The position numbers and the translations under genes are program-made. Positions 11,104-22,319 of a stretch of 64,000 bases of DNA are shown one piece after another; the stretch's first letter is position 1, and every line of letters starts with the position of its first letter. Below the pieces are notes generated by a model that saw only the letters and a list, made by a program, of their open reading frames with translations, was not told where the DNA came from and searched no databases. This DNA comes from Manis javanica. Taxonomy: Eukaryota > Chordata > Mammalia > Pholidota > Manidae. The DNA lies in assembly GCF_040802235.1 (NCBI RefSeq), contig NC_133164.1, positions 90,574,302 through 90,638,301 on the forward strand, in the 5' to 3' direction.

Positions 11104-12673
11104 GCACACTAAAGATCATGAAACATGAACTTAAGGTATCTCAAGATTGTAGTATAAAATAAGTAAGCCCTTTTACCATGCTTTTAAATACCAATTTTGC
11201 TCAAATATTACTTGATTGATTTCTTTTATTGGAGACACAGATTATGAAGACATGTGGAGGTAGTATTCACACTTCATTCATTTTTTTTGGAAACCATCTT
11301 AGGTCTTTATTTCCAAACATACTTCATTTATTCTCATCTACTTTAAAAGGAGATTATGTCATTACTTACTCTGATGGCAGGAATCTGGCCTTTGCGGTCT
11401 AAGTGATCTCAGAGTGTACTCACAAGAAAAAGACAAAAATGGTCATGGTTTTATATTCTTTCCTGGTATGATAACCTAGGTTAGCGGATGTGAGTTCTAT
11501 GATCCTAAAAGAAAATATAGCAATAATGTCAAAGAGACAAAGCCTGCAAGAAGCTCATTGTAGATGTGATCAAGTTACAAGACAAAATGAGGAAATGAGA
11601 ATAATTACTTTCAACTTCTATAGTCATTTACTAAATAAATGGCCTATTGTAGTATAATTTGAAGTATTTATTTTAAAATTATTTTTATTAACAGTAATGG
11701 AGAAGAATTAGAAAAAGTATATTAGGTTTTAGCAAAAAGAAGCAACAGAGCAAAGAAATGCTGACTTTGTTCCCTCCTGACAAAGTCATAGAACTTATAT
11801 TTTTACCACAAGGTGCAAAAATAATTAGCCTCTACTATCCACAATTTCAGCAGGGACAAAATAAATGACTGAGCTCAGATTGGCTTAGTAAGAATTCATT
11901 ATTGAAGAGTCATTTAAGAATTCATTCTTTAGCTAGATAGCAAATATCCTCCTACATTAAAGATCTCTGAGAAATAATTGTGTTTTTATATGCACCCCAT
12001 ATGTCTTCAACACTGCTGGACATGTAATAGGATATCAGAAATGCCTATTAGTTAATTAATTCACTGCTTTTTCAAAAGCATTCATTGTGAACTCATATAT
12101 CCTTATAAAATTTTAGTACAATACTAAAGAGAAAATGCTTAAAAGCTTTTTGAGAGTGAAACAACTCATTTGCAGAGGGATGAGAATCATATTGGCTTTC
12201 AGATTTTCCAGCCGTAGACTGGGATACAATGGAACAAGGTCTTCAAAAGGTTAACCAAAAGTGCTTTGGAGCATATACCCAGACAACATTTACCTCCTTT
12301 TCTGGAAAAAGAAGTCACTTGCGTATCTGCTCTAAGAAATGAAAAAGGAAATAAAAAAAGATGAAGATATGAATTATAAGAAATAATGGCCACATCTCAG
12401 AATAGCAATAAAAAGAATCCCTAGGCTGTTGCCTGGGTGGCTGGTATAAAGGCAATTGGCTCAAAGTAAAATACGTAATCAGAAGACTTGCAGATGAATG
12501 TATTTGATAGAAAAATGGATTCACTTAAACAAATAAGTAAATATGATCTAAGAAGTTGTATAAACTTAGTGATAGAGCAAAGATGATTGTTTCCTCTGTC
12601 AACAAGAAAAAAGTAAGGCCAACAGAAACTTCCTGAAAGATTAAAAGCTCTATGGCAAAATCATGCCCTGTTT
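11104..12673. other. Unassigned AT-rich sequence
   Basis: No RT or later retroviral coding text continues after the protease, and the 3' part of L1-A does not resume. No repeat family or gene is recognised. Confidence 0.5.
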
Positions 12674-12712
12674 TATACATATATACATATATATAAATAC
12701 ATATATATAAAA
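12674..12712. repeat. (AT)/(ATAC) microsatellite
   Basis: Alternating 'tatacatatatacatatatata' text followed by A-rich sequence. It is a short simple repeat. Confidence 0.8.
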
Positions 12713-13287
12713 CAAATTACATGTAGCATGATTCTGAATGGAACACAGAACATAATGAATGATAAAACATTCGATCTTGGTTTTTGAAAATACTCATTTT
12801 GAAGCTATACATATTTAGTAAAAGCTTTTCATTTTCTTCTCTTTAAGTCCAACTACATTTCTTGATTCTGCAGAAAATACCATGTATACAACTACAGTAT
12901 TTTAAAGGACCTTTATTGGATTTTAATTTTTGAATCAACTTATATACAAAGCATAGAAGACTTTATTACAGTTCTAAAACAGAAGGGAAATGTTATAAAC
13001 CTTCAATAATGAACATGTATGAGTTATGAGATGGAAAGGGAAGAAAGGGTATGAAAGCATAAGGGTGTATATAACTTCATTTTTTATAATGAAGACTTGA
13101 GAGATACTATCTAATGTTGAATAATCAAGAAAATATTTTCTTTATATTATTTAAGGTTATAAAGTAAGCCAGAAGAAGAGTTACTTGTAATACAACTAAC
13201 AAAACTTTGAGAAGAGGAGAGAGACAGAGGTGGTGTTAATGAATTCAATCACTAATCTTTGATAGGTGAGAATCAATAGAAGCTTGT
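12713..13287. other. Unassigned AT-rich sequence
   Basis: Nothing recognised. A/T runs on both strands and no coherent open frame. Confidence 0.5.
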
Positions 13288-13735
13288 GTGTGGTGGATTG
13301 GATCACTGCTCCCAACTTTTTCCTCCCTCTCTGTAATACAGGATACATCCATACTCTGTCATATGGGTTTTGCTGTGTTCCTAGTGGGGCATAAACAATT
13401 TCATCACTACTCCACTGACTCTGAACTTGGCTGCATGAATTATTTTGAACGATAGAATGTGTGTAGAAGGGACAGTGGCTAATTCTGAACAGAGGCTTTC
13501 CGAAGTAGACTGTTTCAGTTGTTTCTTTTCAGCAATGGCCCTCTGACATAAGAAGGGCACAACCCAAGTAATGGATGCCCCTTTAGCCCAAGAAGCAGAA
13601 TAACATGCACAGAGCCCAACCTAACCAACTACAGCATCACAGCAGCCAATGACTTGTGAATTTGCAGTAAGTGTTGTAAGCCATGATTTTGAGATTGTTT
13701 GTATGGCAGCAGAAATCGACAAACACACTGTCTGA
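13288..13735 (+). repeat. Probable ancient LTR (MaLR/MLT-like)
   Basis: Starts 'tgtggtggattggatcactg' and ends with 'gtaagccatgattttgagat...tgtatggcagcagaaat'. This resembles the 5' edge and the 'taagccactgagttt...ttgttac.cagca' tail of MLT1-type LTRs. The middle is too diverged to align by eye. A short open frame (13683-14018) crosses its end and shows no domain. Confidence 0.4.
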
Positions 13736-14099
13736 AGTTCATAAATCAACAATTGGAGCTGTAATTATCTTATTTAGAGTTTGGGGAGATATTCACGAGA
13801 GAGATGGGTGGCAGCCTCCAAACAGAATTCATTATAGTTGGTTACCTCTGGGGATGCTGTTACATCCTGTGCTATTTGCATTTTATCATATGAATGTATT
13901 ATTTTTATATTTAAAATGTTCAAAGTACAGGGTATACCATCCAACAGGTGGTATAAGCCTTAAGTACATAAAACATTATAGCAACAATATGATGAGGGAG
14001 CTAATTTGTATTGGATGAAATTAAAATAATTCAGAAAAAAGAAAAGATCAATTTGAAGCGGTTGTAGAAAATAGAAAAAATTGCACTGGACCAGAGTCC

Positions 14100-14345
14100 T
14101 TAGGGATTAAGCTAGGTGGAGGAAAGAAGGCAAGGAAGGAACAATTAGCATAACAAATGTTGAGAGTGGGGAACAGTGAGGTAGGTGGTGTGGCTAGAGC
14201 AGAGAATTCCTATAGGCCATGGGTGAGAGGGCTGGGACAGATGGGTTGGGATCAGACTGTGAAGGGTCTGAGACGCTGACTAATATGTGTGGACAGAGAG
14301 TGGCTTTATGAACTATGTGTTTTAGGAGGACCAATATAGCAGGGC
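14100..14345 (-). repeat. LINE-2 internal/3' fragment
   Basis: The plus strand reads 'gatcagactgtgaagggtct...' followed by 'ttatgaactatgtgttttag', the complement of the L2 region that in sense reads '...catggcctacaaggccctacatgatct'. It is strongly diverged. Confidence 0.4.
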
Positions 14346-15414
14346 TGGGCAGAATAGATCACATTCAGAATCCTCAGAGCTAGCTGAAACTATCTCAGGA
14401 GTCACATAGGCATGTGCGGTGGTATATGTGAAGGTATTGTAGACATGTAGCTTCTGTTACCACACTCCTGTGCCCTGATTTTATGAAAAGCAATGCCTCA
14501 CTCCTTTGCTAGAACCGAGTACACCATTATTCAGATAGACAGTTTGGTGTTCTGCAGGACTGGAAAGCTATGACTTGGGGAAAGAAGAGGCCAAGAAGAT
14601 GTATTTTATAAACCTCTAAAAGCCAAACACAGGCTGAAAAGCTCTGGTCTTCAGCTCACCCTATGCTACTTTATCATGTTTTTTTTCACTGAGTCTTCCT
14701 AAATGTCATCTAATACTACCGTGGTTCATATGCATGCATGATTAAAATCTTGGTCCTTTTACTCCGCAATATTTCTTTTGAACCAAGAGTCCATGATCTC
14801 TTCCATTGCTCTTCATTTCAGGTCTATGCCATTTGATTTCCTTTTAAGTATCAACTGCCCAAATCTATTGGCACCTAAGACTTGTTCCTGTTGCCCTTGA
14901 TTTTTGTACCTGATATAGGTTTTCCTTCTATCCTGACTCCTTCTTTCCGTAAAAATTAAAAAAATTCATACTGATGACTTGTTTGACTCTGATTTTCAGC
15001 TTCTTAGGCTCTTTTCTGACCACTGTCTTTTTCACCTTCATTGGCCACATGTGTCCAAATGGCAAATGGTGAGCCTTATCAGTGAAGGCAACTCCACTTG
15101 CAGGTCCTCAGAGTTGTTTTCTCACTAGCTATCTCAACTTTTTCTTCCTCCATGGTTGCTGACATCAGACTATACTGAGTCTCTAATCTAGCAGTTCCCA
15201 GCATTTTCCCCTTTTTTTCCCCCATTATGACAATTAGAGCCCAAATAAATGTTCCAGAGTGTATGTGTGGAATTCCCAATAAACCAGAAATAAATCTTCC
15301 CTTTTCTCTCTGACTCAAGAAAGCCTACTGGGATGCAAGAACCCAGAAGTGACATTTTCTAGAATAATCTGCTCTAATTTATGTTTTAAAACTTGATTCT
15401 TAAATTCTGGTTCT
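14346..15414. other. Unassigned sequence
   Basis: No gene or repeat family recognised. A 79-codon minus-strand frame (15079-15318) has no motif and no splice context. Confidence 0.5.
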
Positions 15415-16580
15415 AAACCAAGATGGAATAGTAGATGGATTATATTTCCCAGTAAGAACAGCTAAAAGCCCTAGACATTATACATAAAACAAACATGAGA
15501 GTACTCTGAAACAAAAAAAAAGGAGAAGAAATGCCTGGTCTCCATTAGCCCAAGGACCAGGAAAGGAGCAACCTGGCAAACTTTTAGACAGCAACTGCCC
15601 CATACCATCTAGCTAAAACCTACAGAAAAAAATTTTGACCTCTGCCCTGTCCCAGTCAACAAAGGATGAAGAGAAACCTAGACTCTCACCTTCATTGTTT
15701 TGTTACAGGCACCCCTGGTGACCCTTCTAACCCTAGCTGGGGTGGTGTCAAGAGAATGCCAGGTGGGGAACCAGGACTTTCATCCTGGCCCAGTTGACAG
15801 AGTAATTAGCACAAGCAAAACATAATGACGCTACAAACAGAGATGTTACACTAAAAAAAAAGAAAAAAAAAGGAGTCAGTCTCAAAAGGTCACATACTGT
15901 GTGATTCCATTTATATAATATTCTTGGAATGACAAAATTATATAGAGAAAATTGAGTGGTTCATATGGGTTAGAAATAGTAGGGTGGGGAGAGGGGTGGG
16001 TGTGACTATGAAAGGTAGCATGAGGGAGAACTTCATGGGGATGGAATAGCTCTCTATCTTGATTCTGGTGGTGGTTATGAGATACAGCAGGGAAATGGGT
16101 CAAGGGTCATGCCATTGTCAAATCTACTTAAACTGCAAAAAAGGCCCAGTTTATTTTTTAACTTAATTTATGCTGTTCTTCCTCTTCTTTCAAACCCTTA
16201 ATCAATTAAGCAACTTTGCAGCCAGGATGAGACAGACCTCTGGAGTGTAAATTTACTTACATGGGTAAAGAATGCCAAGATCTGATCAACACAGTGACCT
16301 AAATATTTTTATTCTTAAGACAAACCTTCGAAGGAATTATTAATCACTAGTATACATCATGTCTTATGCCACAGTGTCAAACATTCTGACAGGATGGGAG
16401 AGGGCCCCAGAAAACCCCAAATCCTTAAGCATACCTCTTCTCTCAGGTCACCTGCACTCCTATCTGAGTATGTACTGTCTTATCAAACTTTCTTGTTGCA
16501 TAAGCCTGTTACACTTGTCTCTGTACAGTTTTTACAACTTCCTATGAATCTATATAATTGTTTCAAAACAAAAAGTAAAA
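15415..16580 (+). repeat. Old L1M, 5' end joined to 3' end, with inserted segment
   Basis: 15415-15860 resembles an L1M 5' end ('caagatggaatagtagatgg', then 'ggcacccctggtgacccttc' and 'agctggggtggtgtcaagag'). 15880-16135 matches an L1M 3' UTR ('tactgtgtgattccatttat', 'tatcttgattctggtggtgg'). The terminal block 'acaacttcctatgaatctat'-'tgtttcaaaacaaaaagt' appears only at 16538-16575. ORF1 and ORF2 are deleted, and about 350 bp of unrelated sequence (16150-16500) lies between the two 3' UTR parts. Confidence 0.68.
16371..16400 (+). repeat. Inverted-repeat arm 1 (30 bp)
   Basis: The reverse complement of this segment matches 17006-17035 at 29 of 30 bases. The sequence outside the arms does not match, so this is not a pair of full transposon ends that I can name. 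Confidence 0.85.
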
Positions 16581-17929
16581 AAGGAAGTGTACTCCAATAT
16601 GGATACTTCTGATAGTCATTAACATTATAATGCAAAAGCTCTCTACTTTCTGGGACAATGCTGGGATTGATTGCATCTCCCTGCTTCTTTGGAAGTAAGT
16701 TGGATATGGCACATAATTTGATTTGGCCATTGAAACACATGCATAAAAGAGACACTTGGGGAGGAAGAACAGAGACCCAGCACCACCCACCAAATGTGGA
16801 AAGGGGGAAGGGCATCTGTGTTCCTGAGGCTTCAACCACAAGGCAAAACTGCGCAGCTTTTGGTTGGAAAAGCAAAAACAAGGAGTGAAAAATCGTAACA
16901 TGGTTAGCACTTACATGTTCTGCATGATTACCACCTACTTCATGGTGTGTGACTCCTCTGTGGCCTTGTTTGCCTGTCCTTCTTTCAATGTCACCCTCCT
17001 TTGTTCTCCCATCCTGTCAGGATGTTTGACACTGTTCTGTGTAACAGCCCTTCTCTATTCTGCCTACAACAACAGGGTCAGTCATTTTTGTGCTGCTTAC
17101 CCTTATTCAGGCAATCTTTCACATCTCCCTTATGCAATGAATCCTTTAGGGGTGCTATTCTCTGGCTTTTTAACTAATTGGGAACAAACAACTAGTCCTA
17201 ATTCACAAGTTAAGAGTATTAGCATTTTTCATGTAACAATTATGTTAAAGAGAGACTGACAGAAACAATGTACTGAGTTAATTACTCACAGTTCCCTTGG
17301 TGTGCTTCTTAGGGGCTGTGGTGAGGAAATGTCATGTGGATGGTAGGTAGATTACTTCCATGTGAGATAATCCATTTTCAACGTGTCTCCATTAATCTTC
17401 TAGAGATTAAGGTCCTCTATGGTAAAATCATAAAAGGCATGGAAAATCTATAAAATCATGCAAAAATCCTAAATCACACTATTATACAGCCCAAAACTGG
17501 TGCTCCCAATTAGGCACACATCTGCATAACGGAAGAAGCCAAGAAGCCAAGGGGGAACATTGTCACTGGGAAAGTCCATCAGTGTCCTTATTTTAGAGTC
17601 CCAGTCTGAGCCCATACACCTCTCCCTGTTGTAAAGGAATCCAGTTCTCTCTTGCTCTCAACAGGCTTACCCCTTTATACTCTATTTCCAATTCTTGTAG
17701 TGGGGAAAGTGAAGATACATTTTTGAATGACTAGGAGTGAGTAGATTAGGGGTGTGCAAGGGTAATTGTGTTTGGTTATACAACCAGTTGGAAAACGTGC
17801 TTATTATCTTGTAATATGAGAATAGCACACAATTTTCCATTTGTCTTAAAAGTTTTTTTTTAACTGAACTTGTTGCAACTAGGTAAGGTACTATTATCTA
17901 AGCTACTTAAAACAGATTTCCTCTCCCTC
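16581..17929. other. Unassigned sequence
   Basis: Apart from inverted-repeat arm 2, nothing is recognised. The 131-codon frame at 16864-17259 is cysteine- and leucine-rich, without a start context, splice sites or a domain I know, and is probably chance. Confidence 0.5.
17006..17035 (-). repeat. Inverted-repeat arm 2 (30 bp)
   Basis: Partner of 16371-16400, separated by 605 bp, with one mismatch. See the finding on this pair. Confidence 0.85.
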
Positions 17930-18249
17930 CATCCCCTCAATGTTTTGTTAAGGTAACATTTATATACCATAAAATTCATTTTCAAATGTACAACTCAGTG
18001 TTTAGTAAATAGTTATGCAACCATTACCAAAATCCAGTTTCAGAACATTTCCATCACACCACAAAGGTCTCTGTGCCCCTTTACCTTCACTCTCAATTCC
18101 CACCCACAGCCCTAGGCAACCACTAATCAATTGTACAGTTTGCCATTCCTAGACATTTCATATAAATTAAATCATATAATATGTACTCCTTTGCAACTCT
18201 CTTCTTTGATTTAACTTAATGTTTTTGAGATTCCTCTACATTGTATCTT
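17930..18249 (-). repeat. Old L1M 3' part, left of the nested insertion
   Basis: Matches the complement of an L1M 3' end: 'aacatttatataccataaaa', 'ttatgcaaccattaccaaaa', 'ccctaggcaaccactaatca', 'gacatttcatataaattaaa', then 'gtttttgagattcc'. The same L1M continues at 30582 after the 12.3-kb L1-B/L1-C insertion. The join is exact to the TSD. Confidence 0.85.
18234..18249. repeat. TSD of L1-B, left copy
   Basis: ctctacattgtatctt (16 bp), identical to 30566-30581. It marks the L1-B insertion site in the old L1M. Confidence 0.88.
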
Positions 18250-18255
18250 TTTTTT

Positions 18256-18315
18256 GACAATCACCCCTCTACATTTTTATTTAGATTCTTCTCTCCATAC
18301 CCTCCTCTTCTATAC
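18256..18315 (-). other. Probable 3' transduction of L1-B
   Basis: 60 bp of non-L1 sequence lies between two 8-base T runs (18248-18255 and 18316-18323), at the 3' end of minus-strand L1-B and inside its TSD. On the minus strand it carries a polyadenylation signal AATAAA (plus-strand tttatt at 18276-18281) about 20 bases before the outer A-run. This is the pattern left when L1 transcription reads past its own weak signal to a downstream one. Confidence 0.78.
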
Positions 18316-18651
18316 TTTTTTTTGATATCATTAATGTATGATTACTTGAACAACATTATGGTTACTAGACTCCCCCTATTATCAAGTCCCCACCGCATAC
18401 CCCATTACAGTCACTGTCAATCAGTGTAGTAAGATGCTATAGAGTCATTACTTGTCTTCTATGTATATACTGCCTTCCCCATGTCCTCACACCCACTACA
18501 TTATGTGTGCTAGTCGTAATGCCCTGTTTTCCCCTTTATCCCTCCCTTCCCACCCATCCTTCCCAGTCTCTTTCCCTTTGGTAACTATTAGTCCATTCCT
18601 GGGTTTTGTGAGTCCGCTGCTGTTTTGTTCCTGCAGTTTTTTTCTTTGTTG

Positions 18652-21600
18652 TTATACTCCACAGGTGAGTGAAATCATTTGATACTTGTCTTTCTCTGCC
18701 TGGCTTATTTCACTGAGCATAATACCATGGAGCTCCATCCATGTTGTTGCAAATGGTAGGATTTGTTTTCTTCTTATGGCTGAATAATATTCCATTGTGT
18801 ATATGTACCACATCTTCTTTATCCATTCATCTACTCAAGGACACTTAGGTTGCTTCCATTTCTTGGCTATTGTAAATAGTGCTGCAATAAACATAGGGGT
18901 GCATATGTCTTTTTCAAACTGGGCTGCTTCATTCTTAGGGTAAATTCCTAAGAGTGAAGTTCCTGGGTCAAATGGTATTTCTATCTTGAGTATTTTGAGG
19001 AACCTCCATACTGTTTTCCACAATGGTTGAACTAGTTTACATTCCCACCAGCAGTGTAGGAGGGTTCCTCTTTCTCCACATCCTTACCAACGTTTGTTGT
19101 TGTTTGTCTTTTGGATGGTGGCCATTCTAACTGGTGTGAGGTGATATCTCATTGTGGTTTTAATTTGTATTTCCCTGATGATTAGCGATGTGGGGCATCT
19201 TTTCATGTGTCTGTTGGCCATTTGAATTTCTTCTTTGGAGAAGTGTCTGTTCAGATCCTCTGCCCATTTTTTAATTGGATTATTTGCTTTTTGTTTGTTG
19301 AGGTGTGTGAGCTCTTTTTATATTTTGGATGTCAACCGTTTATCAGATTTGTCATTTATGAATATACTCTCCCATACTGTAGGATGTCTTTTTGTTCTAC
19401 TGATGGTATCCTTTGCTGTACAGAAGCTTTTTAGTTTGATATAGTCCCATTTGTTCATTTTTGCTTTTGTTTCCCTTGCCTGGGGAGAAATGTTCATGAA
19501 GAATTGCTCATTTTTATGTCTAAGAGATTTTTGCCTGTATTTTTTTCTAAGAGCTTTATGGTTTCATGACTTACATTCAGGTCTTTGATCCACTTACAGT
19601 TTACTTTTGTGTATGGGGTTAGACAATAATTCAGTTTCATTCTCTTACATGTAGCTGTCCAGTTTTGCCAACACCAGCTGTTGAAGAGGCTGTCATTTCC
19701 CCATTGTATATCCATGGCCCCTTTATCATATATTAATTGACCATATATGCTTGGGTTTCTATCTGGACTCTCTAGTCTGTTCCACAGGTCTATAGGTCTG
19801 TTCTTGCAGCGGTACCAAATTGTCTTGATTACTGTGGCTTTGTATTAGAGCTTGAAGTCAGGGAGTGTAATTTCCCCTGCTTTATTCTTCCTTCTCAGGA
19901 TTGCTTTGGCTATTCAGGGTCTTTTGTGGTTCCATATGAATTTTAGAACTATTTGTTCCAGTTCATTGAAGAATGCTGCAGGTAGTTTGAATGGAATTGC
20001 ATTGAATCTGTAGATTGCTTTAGGCAGGATGGCCGTTTTGACAATATTAATTCTTCCTAGCCAAGAGCATGGGATGAATTTCCTTCTTTAGTGTCCACCT
20101 TAATTTCTTTTAAGAGTGTCCCATAGTTTTCAGGGTATAGGTCTTTCACTTCCTTGGTTAGGTTTATTCCTAGGTATTTTATTTTTTTGATGCAATTGTG
20201 AATGGAATTGTTTTCCTGATTTGTCTTTTTGCCAGTTCATCATTGGTGTATAGGAATGCAACAGATTTCTGTGCATTAATTTTGTTTCCCGCAACATTGC
20301 TGAATTCGGATATTAGATCTAGTAGTTTTGGAATGTATTCTTTAGGTTTTGTTATGTACAATATCATGTCATCTGCAAATAGGGACAGTTTGACTTCTTC
20401 CTAGCCAGGCTGATTCCCTTTTATTTCTTTTTGATGTATTTATGAATTCAGTTTGCTAATATTTTGTTGAGTATTTTTGCATCTATGTTCATCAGGAATA
20501 TTGGTCTGTAATTTTCTGTTTTTGTGGTGTCTTTGCCTGTTTTTGGTATTAGAGTGATGTTGGCCTTATAGAATGGGTTTGGGAGTATTTCCTCCTCTTC
20601 TACTTTTTGGAAAACTTTAAGGAGGATGGGTATTAGGTCTTCATTAAATGTTTGATAGAATTCTGCAGTGAAACCATCTGGTGCAGGGATTTTGTTCTTA
20701 GATGGTTTTTTGATTACCAATTCAATTTCTTTGTTGCTGGTAATTGGTTTATTCACACTTTCTGTTTCTTCCTGGGTCAGCTTTGGAAGGTTGTATTTTT
20801 CTAGAAAGTTCTCCATTTCTTCTAGTTTATCCAGTTTGTTATCATATGATTTTTCATAGTATTCTCTAATAATTCTTTGTATTTCTGTGGTGTCCATGGT
20901 GATTTTTTCCTTTCTCATTTCTGATTCTGTTTATGTGTGTAGACTCTCTTTTTTTTCTTGATTAGTCTGGCTAGGGGTTTATCTATTTTGTTTATTTTCT
21001 CAAAGAACCATCTCTTGCTTTAATTGAGTCTTTCCATTGTTTTATTCTTCTCAATTTTATTTATTTCTGCTTTAATCTTTATTATGTCCCTCCTTCTACT
21101 GAATTTGGGTCTCTTTTGTTCTTCCTTTTCTAGTTTCATTAATTGTGAGTTTAGACTGTTCATTTGGGATTGTTCTTTCCTGAGGTACACCTGTATTGCA
21201 ATATATTTCCCTCTTCTCACAGCCTTCGCTGCATCCCACAGATTTTGTGTTGTTGAATTATTGTTGTCATTTGTCTCCATATTTGCTTAATCTCTGTTTT
21301 TATTTGGTCATTGGTCCATTGATTATTTAGGAGCATGTTATTAAGCCTCGATGTGTTTGTGGGATTTTTAATTTTCCTTGTGTAATTTGTTTCTAGTTTC
21401 ATACCTTTGTGGTCTGAGAAGCTGGTTGGTACAATTTCAATCTTTTTGAATTTACTGAGGTTCTTTTTGTGACCTAGTATATGATCTATTCGTGAAAATG
21501 TTCCATGTGCACTTGAGAAGAATGTGTATCCTGTTGCTTTTGAATGGAGTGTTCTGTAGATGTCTGTTAGGTCTGCTGTTCTAATATGTTGTTCAGTGTC

Positions 21601-22001
21601 TCTGCCTCTTATTTTCTGTCTGTTTGATCTGTCCATTGGAGTGAGTGGTGTGTTGAAGTCTCCTAAAATGAATGCATTGCGTTCTATTTCCCCGTTTAAT
21701 TCTGTTAGTATTTGTTTCACATATGTAGGTGATCCTGTATGGGGTGCATAGATATTTATAATAGTTATATCCTCTTGTGGAACTGACCCCTTTATCATTA
21801 TGTATTGTCCTTCTTTGTCTCTTGTGACGTTCTTTGTTTTGATGTCTATTTTGTCTGATACAAGTACTGCAACTCCTGCTTTTTTCTCCCTATTAGTTGC
21901 ATGAAATATCTTTTTCCATCCCTTTACGTTCAATCTGTGTATGTCTTTGGGTTGGAAGTGAGTCCTTGTAGGCTGCATATAGATGGGTCTTTATTTTTTT
22001 T
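18652..22001 (-). pseudogene. L1-B ORF2, endonuclease and RT, broken; N-terminus continues at 28402
   Basis: The stop codon is TAA at 18652-18654 (minus), after the conserved C-terminal text 'SEISQAEKDKYQM'. Reading upstream: the C-terminal zinc-knuckle region, the RT domain (156-codon piece at 20448-20918 with '[17 protein letters not shown]' and '[21 protein letters not shown]'), and the endonuclease (253-codon piece at 21217-21978 with 'INIYAPHTGSP', 'ILGDFNTPL', 'TFSRIDHILGHKK' and 'SDHKGMKLE', containing the expected D and H catalytic neighbourhoods). The first codons (about 28402-28540) lie beyond the L1-C insertion. Frameshifts and stops separate the pieces. Confidence 0.88.
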
Positions 22002-22319
22002 GGTATTATTAATTACATGAAGGACATGTTTACTAGGCTCCCCCATTCACCAAGTTCCTCCCAAATGCCCCTTCACAATCACTGTCCATCAGCATAGTAA
22101 GATGCTGCAAAATCATTACTTGTCTTCTCTGTGTTAGACAGCCTCCCTATGCCCCTCCCACACTATACATGCTACTTGTAATGCCCCGTTTCTTTTACCC
22201 CACCCTTATACCTCCCTTCCCACCCATCCTCCCTAGTCCCTTTCCCTTTGGTAACTGTTAGTCCATTCTTGGGTTCTGTGATTGTGCTGCTGTTTTGTTC
22301 CTTCAGTTTTCCTTTGTTC

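Noticed and set aside
16864-17259. 131-codon cysteine-rich frame
   Set aside because: No splice signals or known domain, and it contains one arm of the inverted repeat. Most likely chance.
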